Shown: positions 1 to 10,071 of the stretch, piece after piece
Numbering within the stretch: the first letter of the stretch is position 1
Layout of the letters: every line of letters begins with the position of its first letter
Source of the DNA: Paenarthrobacter nitroguajacolicus JCM 14115
GTDB lineage: Bacteria; Actinomycetota; Actinomycetes; Actinomycetales; Micrococcaceae
DNA length: 64,000 nucleotides
NCBI GenBank assembly: GCA_001313365.1
Contig: BBFS01000004.1
Span: forward strand, 62,001 to 126,000
Direction of reading: 5' to 3'
The notes under the pieces: generated by a model
The model's input: only the letters and a program-made list of their open reading frames with translations
Database searches by the model: none
Told to the model about the DNA's origin: nothing
Made by a program: the position numbers and the translations under genes

Positions 1-548
1 CGATCCTGGTGGGCACCGGGACCGTGCTGGTCGACGACCCGCGGCTCACGGCCCGAACCCCGGACGGCGAACTTTCACCTCATCAGCCAATACGAGCGGT
101 CATGGGCCTGCGGGACGTCCCCCAAGACGCTGCGGTCCGCGGAACTGATGGGCGTTTCGTCCACCTGCCACGCGGGATCCGGCGGAAGCTTGGGCATGCT
201 GTTCGAGCAGGGGGGGTCCGTCATCTCATGGTGGAAGGCGGCTCTTCGATTCTGAGCACGTTCCTCGCCGCAGACCTTGTGGACGAACTGATCGTCTATC
301 TGGCTCCGACGCTGCTGGGATCCGGAACTCCGGCACTGAACGACCTCGGTATTACAACGCTGGCCGACGCCCAGCACTGGTCTTGGGACGAGGCCGGCGG
401 TGGCGCTGTGCGCATCCTCGGCAATGACCTTCGGCTCCATCTGCGGTCCCCCCCACGAGGGGCCGCCAGCACTATCAAGAATTCGGTTCCGCAGAAGAAT
501 TTGGCTTCACACAGTGAAGCTGCGGAATATGTCACGGGAGGACACTGA
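1..548 (+). CDS. ribD: RibD, C-terminal part (riboflavin-specific deaminase/reductase), 5' truncated by window
   Basis: Cytoplasmic bifunctional enzyme of riboflavin synthesis; only the C-terminal reductase half is inside the window, and the reading frame is already open at base 3. Visible reductase motifs are GTGTVLVDDPRLTAR near the left edge and HLMVEGGSSILSTFL around 226-270, followed by a typical LAPTLLGSG stretch. Conserved sequence changes frame near 160-215 (the expected LGMLFEQG is out of frame before the G7 run at 210) and again near the C7 run at 448, so the gene is not continuous as given. The stop overlaps the ribE start (TGATG at 546-550), which suggests translational coupling in a rib operon. 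Confidence 0.9.
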   Translation, partial: ILVGTGTVLVDDPRLTARTPDGELSPHQPIRAVMGLRDVPQDAAVRGTDGRFVHLPRGIRRKLGHAVRAGGVRHLMVEGGSSILSTFLAADLVDELIVYLAPTLLGSGTPALNDLGITTLADAQHWSWDEAGGGAVRILGNDLRLHLRSPPRGAASTIKNSVPQKNLASHSEAAEYVTGGH

Positions 549-1179
549 TGTTTACGGGAATCGTTGCTGAGCAAGGCACTGTGCTGGGCATTGAGCACGA
601 CGGCGATACCAGCGCAACGTTGAGGCTGAAAGCGCCCACCACCGCGGAGGGATTGCCCCTAGGCGGTTCCATTGCCGTCAACGGAGTCTGCCTGACAGCC
701 ACCCGGATCGACGGACAGGACTTCAGCGTGGATGTCATGGGGGAGACCCTGGTCCGGACGACCATCGGCGAGCTGGCGCAGGGAGATGCCGTGAACCTGG
801 AACGCTGCGTTCCGGCCGGCGGGCGGCTGGACGGCCATGTTGTCCAGGGCCATGTGGACGGTGTGGGTGAATTGCTGGAGCGCGAGCCGCTGGGAAACTG
901 GGACCGGCTGCGGTTTGGAGTGCCGGCCCAGCTGGCACGCTACATCGCCGAAAAAGGTTCGATCGCCGTCGACGGTGTTTCGCTCACCGTGACCGCCGTC
1001 AGTCCTGCGGCCGAAACGGCACCGTGGTTTGAAGTGGGACTGATCCCCCCCACCACGCTGGAAGAAACAGGCTTGGGGCCAAAGCGGTGGGCGGCCGCGT
1101 GAACCTTGAAGTTGATGTTCTGGCCAAGTACACCGAACGACTGCTGTCCTTCGCGCCCCGGCAGGGAGACGTACGATGA
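548..1179 (+). CDS. ribE: Riboflavin synthase alpha chain
   Basis: Converts two molecules of 6,7-dimethyl-8-ribityllumazine into riboflavin. The protein starts MFTGIVAEQGTV and shows the two tandem lumazine-binding barrels expected: the first with GSIAVNGVCLTAT (about residues 38-50), the second with GHVDGVGEL and GSIAVDGVSLTVT (about 102-145). The C-terminus, which should read LGAK-VGGRVN-EVDVLAKY, is one base out of frame after 1075 because a G run is too short; with that base restored the gene ends at TGA 1177-1179. The C7 run at 1045 adds one proline codon. Start overlaps the ribD stop and the end overlaps the ribBA start (ATGA at 1176). Confidence 0.93.
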
Positions 1180-2584
1180 GCGCTCCTGCGAAGACAACTC
1201 CGGCCGGCGAGCGTCGTACCGGACTTGATCCTGTCGAGTCCGCTATCGCCGCGATTGCGGCGGGCAAAGCGTGATCGTGGTGGACAACGAAGATCGCGAG
1301 AATGAAGGCGATATTATCTTCGCCGCGGAACACGCCACTCCGGCCCTCATGGGCTGGACCATCCGGTATTCATCCGGCGTCATCTGTGTTCCCTTGGATG
1401 GAGAACGTGCAGACGCCTGATCCTGCCGCCGATGGTGGAGATCAACGAGGACGCCAAGGGAACTGCCTACACCGTTTCCTGCGACGCCGCGATCGGAGTC
1501 AGCACCGGAATTTCAGCGACGGACCGAGCGCTGACGGCCCGGATTCTTGCAGATCCGAGCAGCACTCCGGCATCGATCACCCGCCCCCCCGGGCATATTT
1601 TCCCGTTGCGGGCAGTTAACGGGGGGGAGTGCGTGAACGTCCAGGTCACACGGAAGCTGCCGTGGACCTGTGTCGTCTTGCCGGGCTGGCTCCGGTGGGT
1701 GTGATCGCAGAGTTGGTACATGACGACGGTGAAATGATGCGGCTGGACAGCCTGCGAGACTTTGCCGCTGAACATGGATGCCCCCCCTCATCTCGATCGA
1801 GGATCTGGTGTCGTATGTTGAGGCGGTAGAGTCCCAGTCGGCACTTGTTTCACAGGAGGACGAGGAGAAGCGATGACCGCATCGACCACACGCAACAGCG
1901 ACCACACCGGCCCCCCCGCGCCGCACCCCCCCGTCAGCGGTGGGCCGATAGTGCAGTTGCCTACGGCCTTTGGTGACTTCGTGGCACAGGCGTGGACGGA
2001 CCTTGAGACCGGGCACGAGCACCTTGCCGTGAGTTCCCCCCGAACCCGCCTGCGGGTGGCCGCGCACCCTTGGTACGGCTGCATTCCGAGTGCCTTACCG
2101 GTGATGTGTTCGGTTCCTACCGCTGCGACTGCGGAGAACAGCTGGCTTTCGCACTGGAACTCATCCACGCAGAGGCGGAACCCTGCTCTACCTGCGCGGC
2201 CAGGAGGGCCGTGGCATCGGGCTGGCCAACAAGATCAAGCATACGCGCTGCAGGAAGCCGGCTTCGACACTGTTGAAGCCAATGAGCAGCTGGGTTTGCC
2301 GGTTGACGCGCGCTCCTACGCTGCGGCAGGTCAGATCCTGGCAGAGATGGGCCTCCACGAAGTCCGGTTGCTGAGCAACAACCCGGACAAGCAGCACCGC
2401 TTGGACAAGGCCGGGGGTAACTGTTGTGGAGATGGTGCCCACCGAGGTGCCGTCCCGTGAACAGAACCTGCGTTACCTACAGACCAAGAAGGACCGGATG
2501 GACCACCGGCTGACGCTCGATGTCGAGCCGGTCAGCAATGGCAAGACACCGGCACCCAACCCCTTTGACAACAACCAAGACTGA
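1176..2584 (+). CDS. ribBA: Bifunctional DHBP synthase / GTP cyclohydrolase II, split by several frameshifts
   Basis: N-terminal half makes 3,4-dihydroxy-2-butanone-4-phosphate from ribulose-5-phosphate; C-terminal half is GTP cyclohydrolase II, the entry step of riboflavin synthesis. DHBP-synthase signatures are [15 protein letters not shown] (after 1275) and the catalytic RPGHTEA (about 1645). The cyclohydrolase zinc site is seen as [19 protein letters not shown] (2074-2130), followed by [18 protein letters not shown] (2200-2255), as expected for the family. Breaks fall at 1273 (lost G, giving a false TGA), near 1415, at the G7 run at 1620, the C7 run at 1781, about 2035, 2085, 2186 and 2415. 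The gene starts inside the ribE stop and ends AFDNNQD-like at TGA 2582-2584, 17 bases before ribH. Confidence 0.9.
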
Positions 2585-2601
2585 TCGGATTCACAACAAA
2601 C

Positions 2602-3090
2602 ATGAGCGGCCACGGCGCACCCACTATTGACCTCACCACCCTCAACCCCCCCGAGGAAACCTCGCAGCTGAAGCTCGCCATTGTGGCGGCAAGCTGGCAC
2701 ACGCAGATCATGGACGGATTGGTTGACGGCGCCCTGCGCGCAGCCAAGGAAGCCGGCATCGCGGAACCCACGCTGCTGCGGGTTCCGGGCAGCTTTGAGC
2801 TTCCTGTTGCTGCAGCCAGGCTCGCGCCGCACTTTGACGCCGTCGTAGCACTTGGCGTGGTTATCCGCGGCGGAACGCCGCACTTCGACTACGTCTGCCA
2901 GGCCGCGACGTCGGGACTCACCGACGTCAGTGTCCGCACCGGCGTACCGGTCGGGTTCGGCGTCCTCACCTGTGACACCGAGCAGCAGGGCATCGACCGT
3001 GCAGGCCTTCCCGGTTCCAAGGAGGACAAGGGCCACGAAGCAGTGACCGCTGCCTTGGCCACGGCTGTGACACTCAAGCAGTTCAGCTAG
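2602..3090 (+). CDS. ribH: 6,7-dimethyl-8-ribityllumazine synthase
   Basis: Forms the lumazine precursor of riboflavin from the RibA/RibD pyrimidine and the RibB butanone phosphate; members usually form 60-subunit shells or decamers. One uninterrupted 162-residue ORF of family length. Recognisable motifs are [17 protein letters not shown] (residues about 32-48), [29 protein letters not shown] (about 92-108) with the catalytic-site histidine, and [15 protein letters not shown]. The C7 run at 2646 adds one in-frame proline near the N-terminus, where the family normally has a single proline; this is the harmless version of the homopolymer error seen elsewhere. Last gene of the rib operon, followed by a hairpin. 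Confidence 0.96.
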   Translation: MSGHGAPTIDLTTLNPPEETSQLKLAIVAASWHTQIMDGLVDGALRAAKEAGIAEPTLLRVPGSFELPVAAARLAPHFDAVVALGVVIRGGTPHFDYVCQAATSGLTDVSVRTGVPVGFGVLTCDTEQQGIDRAGLPGSKEDKGHEAVTAALATAVTLKQFS

Positions 3091-3101
3091 AAGCATTGGC
3101 C

Positions 3102-3144
3102 CGAAGGGGATGTGGGTGTGTCTTCACTCACATCCCCCCCTTCG
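3102..3144 (+). terminator. Hairpin after ribH; arms of unequal G/C run length
   Basis: Twelve bases after the ribH stop, the left arm CGAAGGGGATGTG (3102-3114) faces the right arm CACATCCCCCCCTTCG (3129-3144). The arms are perfectly complementary except that four G face seven C. No T tract follows, so a factor-independent terminator is only likely. The mismatch is useful as an internal ruler for the homopolymer problem: a C4 here seems to have become C7. Confidence 0.6.
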
Positions 3145-3200
3145 TCATGCAACGCCCCAACAAGCGGTGGTCGCCCCCCCGAGCAAGTAGTCTGGAGGGC

Positions 3201-3464
3201 GTGAAGAATTTCGAGACGCTGTTCGCAGAACTGAGTGAGAAAGCAGCGACCCGCCCGGCAGGCTCGCGCACGGTTGCCGAACTGGACTCCGGAATCCACG
3301 GCATCGGCAAAAAGGTGGTCGAAGAGGCCGCCGAAGTCTGGATGGCCGCGGAGTACGAATCGGACGAAGCCGCTGCTGAGGAAATCTCCCAGTTGCTCTA
3401 CCACCTGCAGGTCCTCATGCTCGCCAAGGGCCTCAGCCTGGAGGACGTTTACAAGCATCTCTAG
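3201..3464 (+). CDS. hisE: Phosphoribosyl-ATP pyrophosphatase
   Basis: Second step of histidine synthesis: hydrolyses phosphoribosyl-ATP to phosphoribosyl-AMP and pyrophosphate. I start it at GTG 3201, which follows a TCTGGAGG-type ribosome site (3191-3198) and gives 87 residues, the normal HisE size, beginning [11 protein letters not shown]. The MazG-like all-alpha fold is indicated by the acidic metal-binding helix [18 protein letters not shown] and the later [20 protein letters not shown]. No break is needed. It is separated from ribH by the hairpin and lies about 84 bases before hisG, as in many actinobacteria where hisE and hisG form their own unit. Confidence 0.93.
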   Translation: MKNFETLFAELSEKAATRPAGSRTVAELDSGIHGIGKKVVEEAAEVWMAAEYESDEAAAEEISQLLYHLQVLMLAKGLSLEDVYKHL

Positions 3465-3548
3465 CCACGCCACTCCGCCTGCCTTTGGCGGAGCCCCCTG
3501 CGTGGCCAACGTGCCTGAAAACCTCCATTCCAAAAAGAAAGTCTCCCA

Positions 3549-4419
3549 ATGCTCCGTGTAGCAGTCCCCCAATAAGGGATCCCTGTCCGAAGCCGCCTCG
3601 GCAATGTTGTCCGAGGCCGGTTACCGCCAGCGCCGCGACACCCGCGAACTGGTCATGGTTGATCCCGACAACGACATTGAGTTCTTCTTCCTGCGTCCCC
3701 CCCGCGACATCGCTGTCTACGTAGGCCAGGGAACCCTGGACGTCGGCATCACTGGCCGCGACCTCTTGCTTGACGCCAAGGTGGAAGCCGAAGAACTGCT
3801 TCCCCCTGGGCTTCGCCCCCCCGTCCACGTTCCGGTTTGCTGGTCCCGTAGGTGACTTCACCGGCGTCGAGCAGCTTGAAGGCAAGCGCCTGGCCACCAG
3901 CTATGACGGACTTCTGCGCGACTACCTCGCCGAGCGAGGCGTCAACGCCAAGGTGGTCCGCCTGGACGGAGCCGTGGAGTCTTCCGTGCGCCTCGGCGTG
4001 GCGGATGCCATTGCCGACGTCGTTGAAACAGGCAACACCCTCAAGGCTGCCGGTATGGAAATCTTTGGCGATCCCATCCTGAAGTCCGAGGCCGTGCTGA
4101 TCCGCCGCTCCGGCTCCGGTGGCGCCGCCAACGGAACGGCCAAGGAAATCGAGATCCTCATTCGTCGCCTCCAGGGCGTTCTTGTGGCACGCCAGTACGT
4201 GCTGATGGACTACGACATCCGCAAGGACCTTGTGGAAGACGCAGCAGCTTTGACCCCCCCGGCTTGGAGTCACCCACGGTCTCGCCGCTTCGCGATTCCG
4301 AGTGGGTTGCCGTGCGGTCCATGGTTCCCAAGAAGGAAACCAACCGCATCATGGACGAGCTGTACGACCTTGGCGCGCGCGCCATCCTGGTCAGCAGCAT
4401 CCACGCCTGCCGCATTTGA
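3549..4419 (+). CDS. hisG: ATP phosphoribosyltransferase (long form), frameshifted in three places
   Basis: First, feedback-regulated step of histidine synthesis (ATP + PRPP). ATG 3549 gives [16 protein letters not shown] once one extra C is removed near 3566-3570. Then follow [20 protein letters not shown], the substrate-site segment [14 protein letters not shown] (3725-3770), [20 protein letters not shown] (the PRPP-binding region, 3964-4023), and a C-terminal regulatory domain ending [15 protein letters not shown]. About 284 residues makes it the HisZ-independent long form. Breaks: about 3568, the C5 at 3802 (should be C4), the C7 at 3817, and the C7 at 4254. The C7 at 3688 is in frame and inserts one proline into LRPRDI. 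Confidence 0.92.
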
Positions 4420-4462
4420 GCCGCGTAACAACAGCTGAGCACAAAGAACTGAGGAGCAGCAC

Positions 4463-5243
4463 ATGGCTGTAGCCGTACGCGTCATACCCTGCCTGGATGT
4501 CGACGCCGGCCGCGTCGTCAAGGGCGTCAACTTTGAAGGACTCCGCGACGCCGGCGATCCGGTGGAGCTTGCCCACCGATACGACAATGGCGGGGGCCGA
4601 TGAGCTCACGTTCCTTGATGTCACAGCATCGTCCGGAAACCGCGAAACCACGTTCGACGTCGTCCGCCGTACAGCGGAGGAAGTCTTCATTCCCCCCCTG
4701 ACCGTGGGTGGAGGCGTGCGTGGTGTTGCCGAGGTGGACAAGCTCCTGCGCTTTGGTGCGGACAAGGCGTCCATCAATACCGCTGCCGTTGCCCGGCCCG
4801 ATGTCATTGACGAAATCACCCGCCACTTCGGCTCGCAGGTGCTGGTGCTCTCCGTGGATGCGCGCCGTACACGCGAAGGCGACCAGCCGACGTCGTCCGG
4901 TTTCGAAGTGACCACCACGGTGGCCGCACCGGTACCGGAATCGACGCCATTGCCTGGGCCAAGGAAGCAGCCGATCGGGGTGTGGGAGAAATCCTGCTCA
5001 ACTCGATCGACGCGGACGGCACCAAGGACGGATTCGATCTCGAATTGATTCGCCTGGTTCGTGCCGCGGTGAACATTCCGATCATCGCTTCGGGTGGGGG
5101 CAGGAGTGCCTGCGCACTTCCCGCCCGCCGTGGAGGCAGGCGCCGACGCAGTACTGGCGGCATCCGTGTTCCACTTCGGCCCGGACGACATGATTGCCCA
5201 GGTCAAGACTGCGATTCGAGACGCCGGCTTCGAAGTCCGCTAG
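4463..5243 (+). CDS. hisF: Imidazole glycerol phosphate synthase cyclase subunit
   Basis: Works with the HisH glutaminase to close the imidazole ring, giving imidazole-glycerol phosphate and AICAR. ATG 4463 follows GAGGAG (4451-4456). The TIM barrel starts [20 protein letters not shown], with the catalytic aspartate in CLDVD, and continues with [48 protein letters not shown] and [19 protein letters not shown], where the second catalytic aspartate sits. Breaks: G5 at 4592 (should be G4), missing bases near 4917, and G5 at about 5096. The C7 at 4692 adds an in-frame proline. Convergent with the next gene across a long inverted repeat. Confidence 0.92.
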
Positions 5244-5248
5244 CTTTC

Positions 5249-5305
5249 AGGCTTAACAGCAAGGGAGGGTCACCGTGCAGGTGACCCTCCCTTGCTGTTA
5301 AGCCT
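5249..5305. terminator. Perfect 26-bp inverted repeat between convergent genes (bidirectional terminator)
   Basis: Arms at 5249-5274 and 5280-5305 are exact reverse complements over 26 bases, with a 5-base loop GTGCA. It starts five bases after the hisF stop and ends eight bases before the stop of the minus-strand gene, the classic place for a terminator serving both directions. The arms contain the A/T-rich TTAACAGCAAGG side, so each strand gets a modest U-containing descending arm. Confidence 0.85.
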
Positions 5306-5313
5306 ATGGGTGG

Positions 5314-5959
5314 TTAGAGGCCAATGTCCGCGGACTGCAAAAGCGCGACGGCGTCCGGCTGGCCTCGAAGGTGACGAGGGCCTGGCTGGTGCGGCCGTGG
5401 GCGTGCATGAGCAGTTCGCCAGGTTCGCCAACGATGGCAACGGAGACGGGGGCACGCTTGGCTACGTGGCGGGGGGCCGGTGGGGCGCACAAGCACGATG
5501 CCGAGGTCCACGCCACGGTACAGGAACGCGGCACGCTTGATCAGTTCGTCCAAAGCGTCCGAATAGGCTTCGTCCAAGGCCCGGGCGCCCAGCGGTCACC
5601 GGCGCGACGAATGTCCTCGGTGTGCACAAAGTACTCAATGAGGTTTGATGTCTCATCCAGCGCCTTGATCTTCAAAGGGGAAAGCGCCGGCGGACCTGCA
5701 CGGAACGTCTTGACGAGGTCCGCGTAGGCGTCCGAACTCTTCAGCTTGGCAGCGAGTTTGGACGTGGCTTTTTCGGATGCCTTGCCCAGGCTGGGGGGGA
5801 TCAGGAGCCCCCAGGCCCACGGCGATCTTCCGTTCGCGCAGGTACAAGTGCGCGGCAAGATCCCGGGTCAACCACCTTCGCAGAGCGTGGGGGGGAGTCA
5901 GGCCCGGCCGCCAGCAGGGTTTCGGCCAGTACTTCTCGGGAAGGATCGACGAAATGCAT
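5314..5959 (-). CDS. TIGR03085-type metal-binding protein (mycothiol-dependent maleylpyruvate isomerase fold)
   Basis: Minus-strand gene whose pieces join into a protein of about 210 residues beginning MHFVDPSREVLAETL. Family-like parts are LTRDLAAHLYLRERKIAVG (near the N-terminus, with the DinB/MDMPI-type histidine), ALDETSNLIEYFVHTEDIRR in the middle and GEPGELLMHAHGRTSQALV towards the C-terminus; the histidines are candidate metal ligands. Exact substrate is unknown; the fold is used for mycothiol-dependent reactions in actinobacteria. Conserved sequence switches frame near 5470, 5585, 5800 and 5890, mostly at C/G runs. It is divergent from hisI and convergent with hisF. Confidence 0.72.
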
Positions 5960-6048
5960 CACTTGTGAAACTAGCACGATCGGAGCACTCTTGCGCAGTG
6001 GAACCGCCGCAGAACCCTGCTCCCTCCGAAGGCACTAGACTTGATCTG

Positions 6049-6462
6049 ATGTCAGAGCAGTCCGCCCCCAGCCCAACTCCTGCCGCGGAGCTTTCCAGCG
6101 ACCCCGCGAGCCCCTTGCCGCAGGAGATCGCCAGCGCCTCAAACGGGATTCTTCCGGCCTTGTCGCAGCGATCGTTCAGCAGCACGATACCAACGAGGTC
6201 CTCATGCTCGGCTGGATGGATGACGAGGCACTCAACCGCACCATGACGTCCGGCAGGGTCACGTTCTACTCCCGCTCACGCCAGGAGTACTGGCGCAAGG
6301 GCGACACCTCCGGACACGTACAGTTCGTGAAGTCTGTCGCCCTTGATTGCGACGGCGATGCCTCCTGATCCGCGTGGACCAGATCGGCGCAGCTGCCACA
6401 CCGGAACCCGGACCTGCTTCGATGGTCGCGACTTCACCGTCGTTACGGGCCACCGCCAATAA
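6049..6462 (+). CDS. hisI: Phosphoribosyl-AMP cyclohydrolase
   Basis: Third step of histidine synthesis: opens the adenine ring of phosphoribosyl-AMP. ATG 6049 gives an N-terminal extension rich in Ser/Pro ([20 protein letters not shown]), then the family core [58 protein letters not shown] and the zinc-binding C-terminal part [15 protein letters not shown]. Frames change near 6140-6165 and at 6362 and 6400, so the raw sequence shows only fragments. Ends at TAA 6460-6462, 58 bases before trpE; there is no room for a trp leader peptide in that gap. Confidence 0.88.
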
Positions 6463-6520
6463 GGCACCCACCACTTTCCACTGACGCACCACCTCAGACA
6501 ATAAGGCGGAGAACATAGCC

Positions 6521-8120
6521 ATGCAGGACCTTGGAATCATCAGCCCGGGCCTGGAAGAGTTCCGCGAACTCGCCGTCCACAGCCGTGTCATCCCTGTCCG
6601 ACTCAAGGTTTTGGCCGACGCCGAGACCCCCATTGGCCTGTACCGGAAGCTGGCCAGGGGGGGCAGCCGGGTACCTTCCTCCTGGAGTCCGCAGCGGTTG
6701 GCGGCGCCTGGTCCCGCTATTCCTTCATTGGTTCCAAATCCCGGGCAACGCTGACCACCAAGGACGGGGGGGAAGCGCACTGGATCGGTGAGCCGCCCGT
6801 CGGCGTGCCGGTTTCAGGTAACCCGGTGGAAGCTGTTCGCGACACCATTGCTGCGCTGCAGACGGACCGGTTCGACGGCCTGCCGCCGTTCACCTCCGGC
6901 CTGGTCGGTTTCCTTGGCTGGGAAGCCGTGCGGCACTGGGAGCGCCTGACTTCCCCCCCGCCCGAGGATGACCTTCAGTTGCCGGAGATGGCACTGAACC
7001 TGGTCACCGACATGGCGGTGCACGACAATGTGGACGGTACCGTCCTCCTGATCGCCAATGCCATCAACTTTGATGACAGTTCCGAGCGTGTGGATGACGC
7101 CTGGCACGACGCCGTAGCCCGGGTGAAGGGGTTGCTGGACCAGATCAGCACTCCTGTTGCCCAGCCGGTTTCCGTGCTGGAAACTGCAGCCTTGGACTTC
7201 GCCTCCAGCGTGCAGGAACGCTGGGATGAAGCCAAGTATTTGGAGGCCATAGATCGCGGGAAGGAAGCCATTGTTGACGGGGGGGAGGTTTTCCAGGTAG
7301 TGATCTCCCGGCGCTTCGAAATGGAGTGCGCTGCCGACCCCCTTGGACGTCTACCGCGTCCTGCGCAATACCAACCCCCAGCCCGTACATGTACCTCTTC
7401 AGCCTGCAGGATGCGGACGGCCGCGAGTACTCGATCGTTGGTTCATCACCCGAAGCCTGGTGACGGTGACCGGTGAGGAAGTCATCACCCACCCGATCGC
7501 CGGTTCACGCCCCCCCGCGGTAAGACTGTTGAAGCCGATAAGGCCCTGGCTACTGAACTGCTGGCCGATCAGAAAGAGCGCGCCGAGCACCTGATGCTGG
7601 TTGATCTTTCGCGCAACGACCTCTCGAAGGTGTGTGTAGCCGGAACGGTTGACGTCACGCAGTTCATGGAAGTGGAGCGGTTCAGTCACATCATGCACCT
7701 CGTGTCCACTGTGGTTGGCGAGCTAGCCCCCCCCATGCCAAGGCCTACGACGTCCTGAAAGCGACCTTCCCGGCCGGTACGTTGTCCGGAGCGCCCAAGC
7801 CCAGGGCGCTGAGGCTCCTTGACGAACTCGAACCCCACCGGCGCGGAATCTACGGTGGAGTGGTTGGCTACCTGGACTTTGCCGGCGACATGGATATGGC
7901 CATTGCGATTCGGTCCGCACTTCTCCGTGAAGGCCGCGCTTACGTGCAGGCCGGCGGTGGCATCGTGGCTGATTCCCACAAGCCTTCCGAGGCGTTGGAG
8001 ACGGTGAACAAGGCCGCAGCGCCGCTAAGGGCAGTCCACACAGCAGGGTCGCTGCAGAACATCGCCGCGGACACCGTGCGGAACGCGGACGCTTCCGACG
8101 ACGGGACTCCCGCCTCATGA
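6521..8120 (+). CDS. trpE: Anthranilate synthase component I
   Basis: First committed step of tryptophan synthesis, using chorismate and ammonia supplied by TrpG (not in this window). ATG 6521 gives [18 protein letters not shown]. The N-terminal tryptophan-feedback segment is present ([11 protein letters not shown], out of frame in the raw data near 6677), followed by [15 protein letters not shown]. The chorismate-binding domain shows [69 protein letters not shown] (7770-7828) and [20 protein letters not shown] (7940-7998). About 530 residues. Breaks at 6659, 6770, 6957, 7280, 7340, 7376, 7511 and 7727, mostly G7/C7 runs. The stop overlaps the next start (ATGA 8117). Confidence 0.94.
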
Positions 8121-8726
8121 GCACGGCAGCATCAGCTCCTTCCGTCAGGCAGTCGCCGCGCTGGGCGCGGAAATCCACGATTGTCCTTGCCACCACCATT
8201 CTTGCGTTGGCTGTTTTCGGAGCCACGACGCAGACCTGGATCGAGGTGCGCCTGGACCCCCACGGGTGCTTCGAACAGCGACCTCCATGTCCAGGGAAGC
8301 AAAGCCGCCACAGCAGTCACGGCGCTGGCCGTCGTCGCTCTGGCCGGCGGTCTGGCCGCATCCATTGCCGGAAAGATCGCCCGTTGGATCATCGCTGTCC
8401 TCATCACGTTGTCTGCTGCGGGGGGGATCGTCCTTGCGGCTGTCACCGTGATACTTGATCCGCTGGGAGCCGCACAAGGTTCCATTGCTGCGGCCACGGG
8501 AGTCTCGGGCGGGCAAGCCGACGCAGCAGTAACTGCGTTCCCTGTGGTTGCCATCGTTGCCGGTTGCCTCCTGGCGGTCTGCGCAATTGTCTTGCCGCTG
8601 GCCGGAAGCCACTGGACCTCACGAACCAAGTACGACGCCGCGGCAAGGATAAAGAAGAGCGGCAGCGAACCCGTGGACGAGATCGACAGTTGGGACAGCC
8701 TCTCGCGCGGTGAAGACCCGACGTAG
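8117..8726 (+). CDS. Trp operon-associated membrane protein (TIGR02234-like)
   Basis: Predicted integral membrane protein of about 203 residues with four hydrophobic segments: [17 protein letters not shown] (residues about 26-42, ending in the characteristic TQTW), [37 protein letters not shown] and [20 protein letters not shown]. The C-terminal tail is charged and cytoplasmic-looking. Position directly after trpE with a 4-base overlap is typical for this actinobacterial family; its role is unknown. One break near 8262, where an extra C throws [12 protein letters not shown] out of frame. RBS lies inside the end of trpE. Confidence 0.82.
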
Positions 8727-8858
8727 GCACTCACAGCGGACTTTTATGCAGGTCCGGTGCAACAAAGCCGACACTGGCCGTCCTGACGTCCGGCGATGTC
8801 CCGGCCGTCGTCAATAAATGGCAGAATGTAAGCAGTATTCATCCTGAGGAGATTTCAC

Positions 8859-9131
8859 ATGAGCAAAACCACAGTGTCCAACAACCAAGCGGAATCCACC
8901 ATGGCCAGCCACGCTGACGCCATCGGCCACGGAAACAGCCCGGCTGCCTGGACGTGCGTACTTGTGATGCTGGTCGGTGCCTGATTTCCTCCATCGCGTT
9001 CGTCATCGCCAGCACCCCCGATCTTCGTCGGCGGACTGGTTGTCATGGTTATCGGCCTGATCGTGGGCTTCGTCATGCGTAAGGCAGGCTACGGAGTCGG
9101 CGGCAGCAAGCTGCAGAACAACGGCCACTAA
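8859..9131 (+). CDS. HGxxPAAW family small membrane protein
   Basis: Small protein of about 90 residues starting MSKTTVSNNQAESTMAS at ATG 8859, well placed after CTGAGGAGA (8844-8852). It carries the eponymous HGNSPAAWT motif (8929-8955) and two transmembrane helices, CVLVMLVGALISSIAFVIAS and IFVGGLVVMVIGLIVGFVMR. Members sit between the trp membrane protein and trpC in actinobacteria, and the function is not established. Two breaks, at 8981 (lost base, false TGA) and 9017 (C5 instead of C4), interrupt the raw reading. It ends two bases before trpC. Confidence 0.8.
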
Positions 9132-9133
9132 TC

Positions 9134-9957
9134 GTGACCGTTCTTGATGACATCATTGTTGGAGTCAAGGAGGACATGGAGGCCCGCCGAGGCCTCGTGT
9201 CCCTCGCGGAACTGAAGGAGCGCGCCGCAAACGCTGCTCCCGCTCGTGATGCCTGGGGCGGCCCTTGGCGGCCCGTCATCCATCCGCAACGACCTCAAAG
9301 TCATCGCTGAAATCAAGCGCCGCAGCCCCTCCAAGGGTGACTTGGCCTCCATTGCCGATCCTGCGTCGCTCGCTGTGCAGTATTCCGACGGCGGGGGCTT
9401 CCGTCATCAGCGTCCTCACCGAACAGCGCCGGTTCGGCGGCTCGCTGGCGGACCTTGATGCGGTGCGCGCCGCCGTCGAAACTCCGTTGTTGCGCAAGGA
9501 CTTCACCGTTGACGAGTACCAGATTTGGGAGGCCCGTGCCCACGGAGCCGACCTCATCCTGCTGATCGTAGCGGCACTGTCCGACTCGGAGCTTGCCGAC
9601 TTCAGTGCGCTGAGCCACGAGCTCGGGATGAACGTGCTGGTGGAAACGCACACCGAGGAAGAGATCGAGCGCGCGGTTGCGGCACAGGCCAAGATCATCG
9701 GCATCAATGTCCGCAACCTCAAAACGCTCGACGTCGACCGCTCCGTTTTCGGATCTTTGGCCGGTTTGATTCCGGCTGAGTCCGTCATCGTGGCGGAATC
9801 CGGCGTCCGGGGGGGTCCCGAGGACGTCTCGCACTATGCCGCGGGTGGCGCTAACGCCATCCTGGTGGGGGGAGGCGCTGGTCAGCGACTCCACACCGCG
9901 CGAACGCATTACTGAATTCAAGCAGCTGGAGCTGCCGCCATCGCCGTCAGGAACTGA
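9134..9957 (+). CDS. trpC: Indole-3-glycerol phosphate synthase
   Basis: Closes the indole ring from CdRP. GTG 9134 gives [20 protein letters not shown]. Recognisable family segments are [17 protein letters not shown] (catalytic lysine in IKRRSPSKG, 9298-9345), [36 protein letters not shown] (the second active-site lysine), [25 protein letters not shown] and [14 protein letters not shown]. About 273 residues. Breaks: about 9255, about 9392 (G5), G7 at 9809, G run at 9867, and a lost base near 9920, after which the normal ending [11 protein letters not shown] reaches TGA 9955-9957. Confidence 0.93.
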
Positions 9958-10071
9958 GGCAGTAACTGAATCACGGCGAATAGTTGCAGGGCAGCCCGGG
10001 CATAAGCCTGCGGCTGCCTTGTGGCACGTGGAACTACCCAATGAACTAACTGGAACAGGACGGTGAGACTG

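Noticed and set aside
6463..6520. Possible trp attenuator/leader peptide before trpE
   Set aside because: Only 58 bases separate hisI and trpE; there is no short ORF with tandem Trp codons and no terminator/antiterminator pair.
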